The notes: generated by a model not told the origin, from the sequence alone. Positions 27,053 to 35,208 are shown, counted from the stretch's first letter. The stretch: 64,000 bases of DNA from CAYSCZ01 sp051155775 (GCA_051155775.1 DAXETV010000026.1:29115-93114), one strand, 5' to 3'. A program made the numbers and translations.

Positions 27053-28240
27053 ATGTATAGTCAGTTTAAAGAGCGAATAAGCAATCATATCCAGGAAATA
27101 AAAAATGAAGGGCTATATAAGGAGGAAAGGATCATCACAAGTCCCCAAAGTGCCGAGATACAATTAAAAGATGGTCGTGAGGTTTTAAACTTTTGTGCTA
27201 ATAACTACCTGGGGTTGTCATCACATCCAAACGTTATTAATGCTGCTAAAAATGCGATAGCTACTCACGGTTATGGGTTGTCTTCAGTACGCTTTATTTG
27301 TGGAACACAGGATATCCATAAAGAATTGGAACAAAAGATTTCTAATTTTTTAGGCCTTGAGGATACCATCCTTTATGCTGCTGCCTTTGATGCGAACGGC
27401 GGTTTATTCGAACCATTATTTGGTCCTGAGGATGCCATAATCTCTGATGAATTAAATCATGCATCGATCATTGATGGTGTACGATTATGTAAGGCAAAGC
27501 GGTTAAGGTTCAGGCATAATGACATGGAAGACCTGGAAGAAAAGCTGAAAGGTGCTTCCACCTGCAATCAAAAAATAGTAGTAACCGATGGTGTTTTCTC
27601 AATGGATGGGACCATAGCCCAACTAGACAAAATCTGCGACCTGGCAGAAAAATATCAGGCATTGGTGATGTCTGATGAATGCCATGCTACTGGCTTTATG
27701 GGCACAAAAGGTAGGGGTGTACATGAATACCGAGGCGTTTTTGATAGGGTTGATATCATCACAGGTACATTGGGGAAGGCACTTGGTGGAGCTTCTGGTG
27801 GGTTTACCAGTGCACCAAAAGAAATAATCGACATGTTGAGACAAAAATCAAGGCCTTATCTTTTCTCTAATACATTAGCGCCTTCTATTGCCGGCGCTTC
27901 TATTGAAGTCATTGATCTATTGTCCCAGTCAACTAAATTGAGGGACAAACTGGAGTGGAATACAAAATACTTCAGGGAGAAAATGTCAGTCTTAGGCTTT
28001 GATGTCAAGCCTGGTGAACATCCAATTGTCCCGGTTATGCTTTATGATGCCAGGTTGTCACAGGATTTTGCCTCGGAGCTATTGGAAAAGGGTATTTATG
28101 TAATTGGTTTTTATTATCCAGTGGTTCCGAAAGGCCAGGCTAGAATAAGGGTTCAATTATCGGCAGTGCATAATAAAGAACATCTGGATAAGGCCATTAA
28201 CGCATTTGAAGAGATTGGTAAAAGCTTACAAGTGATATAA
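27053..28240 (+). CDS. kbl: Glycine C-acetyltransferase (2-amino-3-ketobutyrate CoA ligase)
   Basis: 395 residues and very close to E. coli Kbl along its whole length (EGLYKEERIITSPQ, FCANNYLGLSSHP, SVRFICGTQDIHKELE). The pyridoxal-phosphate lysine is K242 in ITGTLGKALGGASGG. It splits 2-amino-3-ketobutyrate with CoA into glycine and acetyl-CoA. The fit to Kbl is much better than to the related capnine or sphingolipid synthases, so I reject a lipid-synthesis role. It ends four bases from the converging dacA gene. Confidence 0.97.
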   Translation: MYSQFKERISNHIQEIKNEGLYKEERIITSPQSAEIQLKDGREVLNFCANNYLGLSSHPNVINAAKNAIATHGYGLSSVRFICGTQDIHKELEQKISNFLGLEDTILYAAAFDANGGLFEPLFGPEDAIISDELNHASIIDGVRLCKAKRLRFRHNDMEDLEEKLKGASTCNQKIVVTDGVFSMDGTIAQLDKICDLAEKYQALVMSDECHATGFMGTKGRGVHEYRGVFDRVDIITGTLGKALGGASGGFTSAPKEIIDMLRQKSRPYLFSNTLAPSIAGASIEVIDLLSQSTKLRDKLEWNTKYFREKMSVLGFDVKPGEHPIVPVMLYDARLSQDFASELLEKGIYVIGFYYPVVPKGQARIRVQLSAVHNKEHLDKAINAFEEIGKSLQVI

Positions 28241-28244
28241 ATAG

Positions 28245-29150
28245 TTAAGCAGTGGCAGTTGGCGCTTTCTCCGCAGATTTCTTTTTAGCCTCATCTAAAA
28301 TTTTTTTAACGCCGTCGTCGGATTTGGGTTTATCATTTTTGGACTTGGTATCTTTTTCCTTTAAGTACTCGTTGATCATTTTCCTCACTTCTTTGATTGA
28401 CAGGTTTTTGTGGATATTACCATTCCTAACGACTGATATCTGACCGGTTTCTTCAGAAACAACAAGCATTAGTGTATCTGTAGCTTCTGACATTCCCACG
28501 GCTGCTCTGTGTCTAAGTCCTAAGCTTGCAGGCAGATCATCCCGGTCAGTGACAGGCAGTATACACCTTGCAGCTACTATTCTTCCCTGGTATAAAATTG
28601 CAGCGCCATCATGTAAGGGACTGTATTTATTGAAAATAGCCTGGATAAGTCGCTTCGAGATTAAAGCATCCAGACGATCTCCCGATTCTGCATAAAATTT
28701 TAATTCTGAATTCCTGGAAAAAACAATTAAAGCACCGGTATTGCTGCCGCCAAATACTTTAACTGCTTCCAGCACACCTGTAACGTTTAACTTTTTAGTT
28801 GAATCTGAATTCCAAAGAGATTTTATACCTTTTATAAGATTACCTTCCTCGAATATGGTTGTTTTACCTAGCAGGAGCAAGAATTTTCTGATCTCCTGTT
28901 GAAATAGAATAATCACAGCCAGCACCCCTAATCCCATAAACTGCCCAAGGATGCTGGTTAATAATTCCATTTCAGCAGCCTTAACAACCAAATAAGACAG
29001 GTATAATGAAAGAAATCCCAGGAAAACCTTGATGGCCATACTACCACGCATCAACTTGTATACCTGGTATATGAATATACTGACCAAAAGTATATCAGCT
29101 ATATCAACCCATTTGATGTCAAGGAAACCTATGTTAAAAAGTAATATCAA
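28245..29150 (-). CDS. dacA: Diadenylate cyclase (CdaA/DacA type)
   Basis: 301 residues. Three N-terminal membrane helices (about 16-32, 39-57, 70-86) precede the DisA_N/DAC domain with the catalytic DGA (181-183, HDGAAIL) and RHR (213-215, LGLRHRAAVGMSE) motifs. It makes cyclic di-AMP from two ATP. A Lys/Asp/Ala-rich tail of about 40 residues follows, unlikely to fold. The start is TTG at 29150, overlapping the folP stop as TTGA; the residues after it match the usual DacA N-terminus. No cdaR or glmM gene, the common partners in Firmicutes, is nearby. Confidence 0.94.
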   Translation of the reverse strand: MILLFNIGFLDIKWVDIADILLVSIFIYQVYKLMRGSMAIKVFLGFLSLYLSYLVVKAAEMELLTSILGQFMGLGVLAVIILFQQEIRKFLLLLGKTTIFEEGNLIKGIKSLWNSDSTKKLNVTGVLEAVKVFGGSNTGALIVFSRNSELKFYAESGDRLDALISKRLIQAIFNKYSPLHDGAAILYQGRIVAARCILPVTDRDDLPASLGLRHRAAVGMSEATDTLMLVVSEETGQISVVRNGNIHKNLSIKEVRKMINEYLKEKDTKSKNDKPKSDDGVKKILDEAKKKSAEKAPTATA

Positions 29151-29986
29151 TCTTTCAAGCAGTTAGTTAAGTTAATAATCTGTACAGCTTCTTTTACATC
29201 GTGAACCCTCAATATATCTGCCTGCTTTAAAATAGCGATTGTATTTAATGATACCGTACCAAATAAACTATTCTCTGCCTCTATTTTTAAAGTCTTATAA
29301 ATCATGGACTTACGAGACAATCCAACCAAAACAGGGGTGTCCAGAAACGATAACATCTCCAAGTTATTCAATAATTGGAAATTGTCAGCAATTGATTTGG
29401 CAAATCCAAATCCTGGATCAATGATAATGTCTTTCACACCATCTGCTTTTAATTGATCTATTTTGTATTTGAAATAGACAAATAATTCTTTTAACAAATC
29501 ATCATACTGCGCCAGTGACTTCATATTTTGAGGCTTTCCTTTCATATGCATTAGAATGTAAGGAACTTTAATTTTACTTATGAATTCAAACATCCCATCA
29601 TCCAAATCTCCGCCGGAGATATCATTTACAATATCTGCTCCTAGTGATAAGGCAACTTTTGCCACCGGAACCCTAAAAGTATCAATAGAAATTATTGCTT
29701 GAGGAAACTTATTTTTTATTAATTCAATAGGCTTTATTCTTTCGACCTCTTCCTCAATGGGTACATCGTCGGCACCCGGCCTGGAAGAGTAACCACCAAC
29801 ATCTAAAATATCAGCACCATCCTCAAGCATCTTTTCGGCAGTTGACAGTATCTCTTTTTCCGTAACCAACCGGCTCTTTGAGTAAAAGGAATCTGGCGTT
29901 AGGTTTATAACCCCCATAACTTTAGGCGTTTGAAATGAGATCAATCCTCCTTTTATGCTGATAGTTTTTTTCTTAATAAAATCCAA
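29147..29986 (-). CDS. folP: Dihydropteroate synthase
   Basis: 279 residues. Signature motifs are MGVINLTPDSFYSKSR, DVGGYSSRPGADDV and ISIDTFR, plus DIIIDPGFGFAKS and PVLVGLSRKSMIY later. It joins p-aminobenzoate to 6-hydroxymethyl-dihydropterin diphosphate in folate synthesis and is the target of sulfonamides. The start is TTG at 29986: an in-frame stop lies two codons upstream and the next Met would cut into the catalytic core. It overlaps dacA by four bases, a pairing I recall from other Bacteroidota. Confidence 0.95.
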   Translation of the reverse strand: MDFIKKKTISIKGGLISFQTPKVMGVINLTPDSFYSKSRLVTEKEILSTAEKMLEDGADILDVGGYSSRPGADDVPIEEEVERIKPIELIKNKFPQAIISIDTFRVPVAKVALSLGADIVNDISGGDLDDGMFEFISKIKVPYILMHMKGKPQNMKSLAQYDDLLKELFVYFKYKIDQLKADGVKDIIIDPGFGFAKSIADNFQLLNNLEMLSFLDTPVLVGLSRKSMIYKTLKIEAENSLFGTVSLNTIAILKQADILRVHDVKEAVQIINLTNCLKD

Positions 29987-30004
29987 GGCTTATAAAATCT
30001 AACT

Positions 30005-30012
30005 TATTTTTG
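30005..30012 (+). promoter_or_regulatory. Candidate promoter -7 box (TATTTTTG) for the DUF1599 operon
   Basis: An exact TAnnTTTG match 16 bases before the TTG start at 30029. It lies two bases from an opposing box (30015-30022), so the two promoters overlap head-on. Confidence 0.5.
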
Positions 30013-30014
30013 GC

Positions 30015-30022
30015 CAAAACTA
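30015..30022 (-). promoter_or_regulatory. Candidate promoter -7 box (TAGTTTTG) for folP-dacA
   Basis: On the minus strand TAGTTTTG fits TAnnTTTG and lies 28 bases before the folP TTG. Together with 30005-30012 it forms the near-palindrome TTTTTGGCCAAAA. Confidence 0.5.
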
Positions 30023-30028
30023 ATAGCC

Positions 30029-30571
30029 TTGAATAAAGATACGCTTATTGCTTACAAAGAGATTATCGAAAAGTGTAAGGGGATTTTTAAAAAAAAGACC
30101 AGTGACTATGGAACGGCATGGAGAATTCTTAGGCTTCCCTCGATAACTGATCAGATTTATATTAAAGCGCAAAGGATCCGGTCAATTCAGGAAAAAGGAG
30201 CACAAAAAGTAGAAGATAGTATGGAAAGTGAGTTTATTGGAATAATTAATTACTGCATCATAGCCTTAATTCAAAATAAATTACATGGTGATAATCGAAT
30301 GGAGCTTTCTTTTGAAGAACTTGAAGAGCATTATGATCGTTTTGCATCAGAAACATTAGATCTTTTACAAAACAAAAATCATGATTACGGTGAAGCCTGG
30401 CGATCTATGCGGTTGAGTTCGATAACAGACATAATATTAATGAAGTTATTAAGGGTAAAACAAATCGAGGATAATGAAGGGAGTACATTAATCTCAGAAG
30501 GTGTGGAAGCAAATTATCAGGATATTATAAACTACGCTGTATTTTCTATGATAAAAATTGAAGGTTTTTAG
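30029..30571 (+). CDS. DUF1599 (nucleotide-modification-associated) protein, tandem duplicate
   Basis: 180 residues built of two similar halves offset by 93 residues: SDYGTAWRILRLPSITD (25-41) and HDYGEAWRSMRLSSITD (118-134), each followed by a helix and an IINY block. This is DUF1599, which I recall being listed as a nucleotide-modification-associated domain. The function is unknown; no catalytic residues can be named. The start is TTG at 30029, since there is no in-frame ATG after the upstream stop. Its stop overlaps the next gene's GTG by one base. Confidence 0.85.
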   Translation: MNKDTLIAYKEIIEKCKGIFKKKTSDYGTAWRILRLPSITDQIYIKAQRIRSIQEKGAQKVEDSMESEFIGIINYCIIALIQNKLHGDNRMELSFEELEEHYDRFASETLDLLQNKNHDYGEAWRSMRLSSITDIILMKLLRVKQIEDNEGSTLISEGVEANYQDIINYAVFSMIKIEGF

Positions 30572-31665
30572 TGGTGTATATAATTAAGGAAGTATCAAGG
30601 TTATTTGTTGGTGTTTTATTTATTTTCTCGGGAATAATCAAGGTTAATGATCCCGTTGGAACCTCAATCAAGCTCAAGGAATATTTTGAGGTATTTGCGG
30701 CAGATTTTGCTTCATTCTTTCATGTCTTCGTTCCAATGTCACTGCCATTGGCAGTTTTTATATGTGTTTTGGAGGTCTTACTGGGATTTGCACTTTTGTT
30801 GAACTACAGAATGCGCATTACAGCATGGGTTTTATTGTTACTCATTGTATTTTTTACTTTTTTAACTTTCTACTCGGCATATTTTAATAAGGTCACGGAT
30901 TGCGGATGCTTTGGAGATGCTATTAAATTAACACCATGGCAATCTTTCTATAAAGACATTATCTTGTTGATATTTATCGCCGTTATATTTATTTACAGAA
31001 AGAGCTTTGCTTCAATCTTTGATCGAAGATTGTCAGACATTATAGTATCCGCACTTACCGTAGTTTTTACTTTTCTAAGCATTTATGCCATTCAACATCT
31101 TCCTTATATTGATTTTAGGTCGTATAAGGTAGGAAATAATATATCAAAACTAATGCAACCCTCTGGTGAGTTAGCATATGAATACATCATGGAAAAGGAT
31201 GGTAAGGAATACAGGATGACAGAATATCCTACGGATAAATCCTATAAATTTAAAGAAATGGTGATATTAAACCCCGAAGTACAACCTAAGATCACCGATT
31301 ATAATTTATGGAATGATGAGGGTGACTTTACGGAGGATTCTTTTGAAGGGAACAAACTGTATGTCATTATTCATAATGCCAATACGGCGGACCATTCATC
31401 CTTTGAGGATATCAATGAACTTATAAAAAATCTGGCTGAAAATGTCTTTGTGGCTGCTATAACTGCTTCGGATTATCAATCAATGGAAAATCTTAGAAAC
31501 GATGTGCAATTGGCAGTACCTTATTACTATGCTGATGCCACAGTATTAAAAACAATCGTAAGGTCTAACCCTGGTATATGGTTGATGCAGGATGGAGTTG
31601 TAAAAGGAAAATGGCACTACAATGATGTGCCAGATGCCTGGGAAGTAGAAAACCTTTTGAATTGA
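30571..31665 (+). CDS. DoxX/MauE-like membrane protein with C-terminal soluble domain (BT_3928 family)
   Basis: 364 residues, GTG start. Four membrane segments lie at about 8-25, 55-77, 83-103 and 125-143, with another near 158-172. VTDCGCFGDAIKLTPW contains a CxC pair (C111, C113) as in MauE-type proteins linked to electron transfer or disulfide chemistry. The C-terminal 180 residues are soluble, probably periplasmic, and end in GIWLMQDGVVKGKWHYNDVP, which resembles the end of a thioredoxin-like fold without its CxxC. The substrate is unknown. It overlaps aroK by four bases. Confidence 0.85.
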   Translation: MVYIIKEVSRLFVGVLFIFSGIIKVNDPVGTSIKLKEYFEVFAADFASFFHVFVPMSLPLAVFICVLEVLLGFALLLNYRMRITAWVLLLLIVFFTFLTFYSAYFNKVTDCGCFGDAIKLTPWQSFYKDIILLIFIAVIFIYRKSFASIFDRRLSDIIVSALTVVFTFLSIYAIQHLPYIDFRSYKVGNNISKLMQPSGELAYEYIMEKDGKEYRMTEYPTDKSYKFKEMVILNPEVQPKITDYNLWNDEGDFTEDSFEGNKLYVIIHNANTADHSSFEDINELIKNLAENVFVAAITASDYQSMENLRNDVQLAVPYYYADATVLKTIVRSNPGIWLMQDGVVKGKWHYNDVPDAWEVENLLN

Positions 31666-32171
31666 AAGATCGCAAAATCTTTTTGATAGGCCTGCCCGGT
31701 TCAGGTAAATCCACACTGGGCAAACAGCTTGCTCAAACTATAACATGGACATTTATTGATCTGGACTCCAGTATTGAAGGGGAGGAACAGAAACGGATAA
31801 CCGAGATATTTAAATCCCACGGGGAGAAGTATTTTAGAAATAAAGAATCTGAAATATTAAGGATGTTGATGCTAAAAAATGATCAATTCATCATGGCTAC
31901 CGGAGGTGGGACACCCTGTTTCGGTGAAAATATGGATCTAATGAATCAGTATGGAATTACAATTTACCTCGATGAATCTATTGATAAGATTGCTACCAGG
32001 ATTAAAGATGACTCAAGACCTTTATTAAAAAATGTATTTAATATTGAAAATAGGCTGAACGAATTACTTGATTCCAGAAAACAGTTTTATGAACAAGCTA
32101 CATACATATTGAAATCTGAAAATATCAATGTGAGTGCCCTGTTAACTATTTTAGAAAAAGAATCCTGTTGA
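31662..32171 (+). CDS. aroK: Shikimate kinase
   Basis: 169 residues. The Walker A motif LIGLPGSGKSTLG covers about 8-20, followed by FIDLDSSIE for shikimate and metal binding, and MATGGGTPC. It phosphorylates shikimate on the way to chorismate. The start is TTG at 31662, overlapping the previous TGA as TTGA; there is no ATG before Walker A. Its last 21 bases overlap the end of the FadL-like gene on the other strand. Confidence 0.93.
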   Translation: MKDRKIFLIGLPGSGKSTLGKQLAQTITWTFIDLDSSIEGEEQKRITEIFKSHGEKYFRNKESEILRMLMLKNDQFIMATGGGTPCFGENMDLMNQYGITIYLDESIDKIATRIKDDSRPLLKNVFNIENRLNELLDSRKQFYEQATYILKSENINVSALLTILEKESC

Positions 32172-33728
32172 TATTGTAAACCTGCTTTGATTGGTGTTGA
32201 CGACACCATTGCCCAGTCCGGAAGTAAAATTAACTATGGATTCACGATCCAATTGATGCGTATAACTTAAATCGAGGTAATAATCAGCATTTCGATATCC
32301 TCCTCCGAAACTGATTTGATTGACATCCCTGCTTAGGTCATCATCAATTGGGCTTTGCATTCTTGAATACCCTCCTCTGAACCTGAGATCGCCAATCCTG
32401 ATCTCCCCACCTATTCTTAAATTAATGGCCGCTTCGAACAATTCATCAATCTGATTATTGGTTTCGCTTTCAAAAACAGGGTCAGCATCTGCGTTGCTAA
32501 ATTCTGATACCGAGTGATCGACATATTCAATTTCCCCGCTTATGAATCCACTTTTTCCAAAAAAGTAGGTGAGCCCGCCATTGAGTCTTTGTGGGCTTCT
32601 ATAATTATAATCAAAGGTAAATAGTGTTTCATCAAAGAATGTTTCATCAAAAAAATTGGACTCCAGACTGATCAAACTTTCTTCTTGCATGAAGTAAAAG
32701 GTAGGTGTAGTGTAAGTTAATCCAAACATTAATGGTAATGCCGGCCTGTATATTAATCCGAGTGTACCATTTACCCCATTCCCTGTTAATTCGTATTCAT
32801 CCCTTAATTCGAAATTTAACAGGTCTGCCGCTGTGGGTTCTTCCCTGTATGTTCTTGTTTCCTCTTTTCTTACCCTTATATAGCTCAACGAAGCCCCGAA
32901 ATAAAATCTATCGTCAAAGTTGCCGCCATATGATAAGTTGTATTGGTATTTCCCACCTTGCCTTCTGATGGTTTCAAACTGACCAGTAGGGAATCCTTCT
33001 TCCGGGAAAGCCGGGATCAAGTTGCCATCAGCGTCTGTGACAAATTGCCCGTTTTCAAATGCGAAAATATTTCTATCGATAAAAAATAAGGAGTCTCCAA
33101 AATTTAGGTTGTCGCCAAAAATATCATTAATATCCTGAGGTACACCGTTTATATTGATTACATCTTGTCCTTCATAAACAACAAAAAACTCTTCTGTCAA
33201 AAATGTATTGAATGCTAAATTGGTGAATACATCCTCATTCCCGGCGTATGTCTTATCCAGTACAACATCAATAAAATCCGTGGAATTATTAAGCCCGTTA
33301 AATGAGATCTCATTATTGAAGTTACCGGTTCTGGAAAATCCAATGCCAAAGGAACCACCTCGCCAACCACCCTGTTCAATATCGGACTTTGATTGGTTCA
33401 GTACAACACCTAAATTTTGAAAATTTAAGTTAATTTTTTGCTCACTGTTGGAGTTATCCAAAAAATCGATGGTGGAGGAGGAGAAGTCAAATCCTGGGCT
33501 AAAATAAAATTCTGATTTATTGTAAAATCCCAGTCCGGCAGGATTAAATGTTGTGGATGCAGGATCACCACCTAATGCTGTGGAAACGCCTCCGATACCC
33601 TGAAACCTCGCACTATACCCCGAGTTATTTGTGTTCAGATCCAGTGCGTTTTCAAGATAAATCTGAGCGGTGGATTGAAAATTTAGACATACCAAACCAA
33701 CCAAGACAAAGATTAGCTTATAAACCAT
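32151..33728 (-). CDS. OmpP1/FadL/TodX-type outer-membrane transport protein
   Basis: 525 residues with a signal peptide (cut near STAQ, about residue 21). The mature start NNSGYSARFQGIGGVSTALGGDPASTTFNPAGLGFY matches the FadL-type N-terminal hatch region, including the NPAG motif. The remainder is a beta barrel with many aromatic strands (TYFFGKSGFISGEIEYVDHS) and ends STGFFF with a terminal Phe, the outer-membrane sorting signal. It likely passes hydrophobic molecules across the outer membrane. It lies 11 bases after the Ser/Arg-rich gene, so the two are cotranscribed. Confidence 0.92.
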   Translation of the reverse strand: MVYKLIFVLVGLVCLNFQSTAQIYLENALDLNTNNSGYSARFQGIGGVSTALGGDPASTTFNPAGLGFYNKSEFYFSPGFDFSSSTIDFLDNSNSEQKINLNFQNLGVVLNQSKSDIEQGGWRGGSFGIGFSRTGNFNNEISFNGLNNSTDFIDVVLDKTYAGNEDVFTNLAFNTFLTEEFFVVYEGQDVININGVPQDINDIFGDNLNFGDSLFFIDRNIFAFENGQFVTDADGNLIPAFPEEGFPTGQFETIRRQGGKYQYNLSYGGNFDDRFYFGASLSYIRVRKEETRTYREEPTAADLLNFELRDEYELTGNGVNGTLGLIYRPALPLMFGLTYTTPTFYFMQEESLISLESNFFDETFFDETLFTFDYNYRSPQRLNGGLTYFFGKSGFISGEIEYVDHSVSEFSNADADPVFESETNNQIDELFEAAINLRIGGEIRIGDLRFRGGYSRMQSPIDDDLSRDVNQISFGGGYRNADYYLDLSYTHQLDRESIVNFTSGLGNGVVNTNQSRFTISTGFFF

Positions 33729-33739
33729 GAGCTTTTCTT

Positions 33740-35098
33740 TTAATTTCTATTTCTTGAACGTGATGACCCACTGCTTCTGGAAGGACTTCTACTACCACCA
33801 CCACTGCGTGATGGAGCACTTCTCATGCTTGGCCTGGAACTTGGTGTATAACTCCCGGACCTGCTGCCACTACGCCCTGGTGAAAAACTTCTGCTTCTAT
33901 TAGATCCTGAGCGACTGGGGGAGTAGCTTCTGGAATTATAATTTCTATCGTCGGAATTTGAATAATTATACCTCCTGTTGCTACTATTATTTATTTGATA
34001 CCCTCTGTTGCTCCCGTTTTTATAATCTCTATTACTAATTTGGTATCTTCTATTGGATTGACTCCTTGAGTAATTCTGATTGGTAGAACGGTTACTTCTT
34101 TCATTATAATTGCTTTGATACGACCTGCCCTGTCTTGTGCTGTATCGCTGTATTCGGTTATTGTCAGAAGCATTGATCCTGCCATTATCTCTTGACTCCA
34201 CTGATGATGAAGTGAGATAATTACTCCTTGAGCGATTGAAATATTCGTTTTGAGTAGTGGAGAAATCCCTCGTGTCATTTAATGTTGAACCTTTAACCGG
34301 ATACTTTCTCGTTGATTGGGATGAATTTAATCTACTATTAATGTTATCGCTGTTATTTATTCCGATAGTTCTACCGTAAGTAGGCCTTCTTCCACTAACA
34401 ATTCTTCTGTTGGTAATAGGACTTTCATTATTGATTACAACAACGGGGTTTCTATAAAATCCGCCTGGGTAGAAAGGACCAAAAAATGGGTCATAAAATC
34501 CTCTGGCAAAATAAGGTGATCTGAAAGGGCGGTTATAGAAAAATGGATCATATAACCAGGGATCGTAAAACCAATTTCCAAACCCAAAGGATATACCGAA
34601 ATTCAAACCAGGCCTGATACCACCCATCCATGGATTATTAAGACCCCAGCCATTCCAACCCCATCTGTTCCATCCCCGGTTATTAAACATAGGATCGTAA
34701 AAACCAGGACTACCATACCCATAATAGTTATTGTAGATATTGGTATTTGCGGGTTGATTATTGGAATTATTTAAGTTATCAATTGGCTCTTCATAGTAAT
34801 CTAGCGGTTGGTTACTATCAGAAGTTGATACATCACCTTCATTCAGCGATTCCCGGGAGGCTTTTTTGTATTTTTCTATGTATTCAGGATTAACCCGTTT
34901 GGCTGAATAATTAGGGTTGTCGTAATTATTATTTTTAAACTTCGTATATACTTCTTTGGCATCGTTGCTTTTTGAGGATAAATCATAATTGTAAACTTTA
35001 CGATCGGACTTATTAAAGTATAGATCGTCCGTTTCCCTCTGGGCGAAAGAACTATTAAATATTAAGAAACTTAAGAGCCCAATTATTATCGTTTTCAT
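33740..35098 (-). CDS. Exported low-complexity protein with Ser/Arg-rich tail
   Basis: 452 residues; I do not recognise a family. A signal peptide (about 1-19, ending FAQ) is clear. Residues about 20-110 are polar. Residues about 120-215 are very rich in Trp, Tyr, Phe, Gly, Pro and Asn (for example GWNRWGWNGWGLNNPW and FYDPFFGPFYPGG). The last 220 residues are Asn/Arg/Ser/Tyr-rich, and the final 80 are almost only Ser, Arg, Gly, Pro (RSGSRSGSYTPSSRPS). The protein is probably disordered and strongly basic. A strong AGGAGG ribosome site lies just before the ATG. It is cotranscribed with the FadL-like porin, so a surface or outer-membrane role is plausible. Confidence 0.85.
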   Translation of the reverse strand: MKTIIIGLLSFLIFNSSFAQRETDDLYFNKSDRKVYNYDLSSKSNDAKEVYTKFKNNNYDNPNYSAKRVNPEYIEKYKKASRESLNEGDVSTSDSNQPLDYYEEPIDNLNNSNNQPANTNIYNNYYGYGSPGFYDPMFNNRGWNRWGWNGWGLNNPWMGGIRPGLNFGISFGFGNWFYDPWLYDPFFYNRPFRSPYFARGFYDPFFGPFYPGGFYRNPVVVINNESPITNRRIVSGRRPTYGRTIGINNSDNINSRLNSSQSTRKYPVKGSTLNDTRDFSTTQNEYFNRSRSNYLTSSSVESRDNGRINASDNNRIQRYSTRQGRSYQSNYNERSNRSTNQNYSRSQSNRRYQISNRDYKNGSNRGYQINNSSNRRYNYSNSDDRNYNSRSYSPSRSGSNRSRSFSPGRSGSRSGSYTPSSRPSMRSAPSRSGGGSRSPSRSSGSSRSRNRN

Positions 35099-35110
35099 GA
35101 TTCCTCCTTT
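35099..35110 (-). promoter_or_regulatory. Strong Shine-Dalgarno site (AAAGGAGG) before the Ser/Arg-rich gene
   Basis: The minus strand reads AAAGGAGGAATCATG, a near-perfect anti-16S match at ideal spacing. Most genes in this window, like those of Bacteroidota in general, lack such a site, so it suggests high translation and fixes the start at 35098. Confidence 0.75.
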
Positions 35111-35165
35111 ATTAGTTAAGTTAATATTAAATAAAAAAATTCCATAAAAAATTTCTTCAATATTT

Positions 35166-35173
35166 TATGTTTG
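35166..35173 (+). promoter_or_regulatory. Candidate promoter -7 box (TATGTTTG) for proS
   Basis: An exact TAnnTTTG match 35 bases before the proS ATG, within an AT-rich divergent gap of 110 bases. The expected start point is near 35180. No good -33 TTG is visible. Confidence 0.55.
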
Positions 35174-35208
35174 CTTTTTATTAAAATACTGCAATATCCA
35201 TACCAAAA

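Noticed and set aside
27053..28240. Kbl as a capnine or sphingolipid synthase
   Set aside because: Its sequence follows E. coli Kbl nearly throughout and its neighbour is threonine dehydrogenase.
33991..34278. 95-residue alternate frame within the Ser/Arg-rich gene
   Set aside because: It is a by-product of the repetitive Arg/Ser/Asn codons; the main frame has the signal peptide and strong ribosome site.
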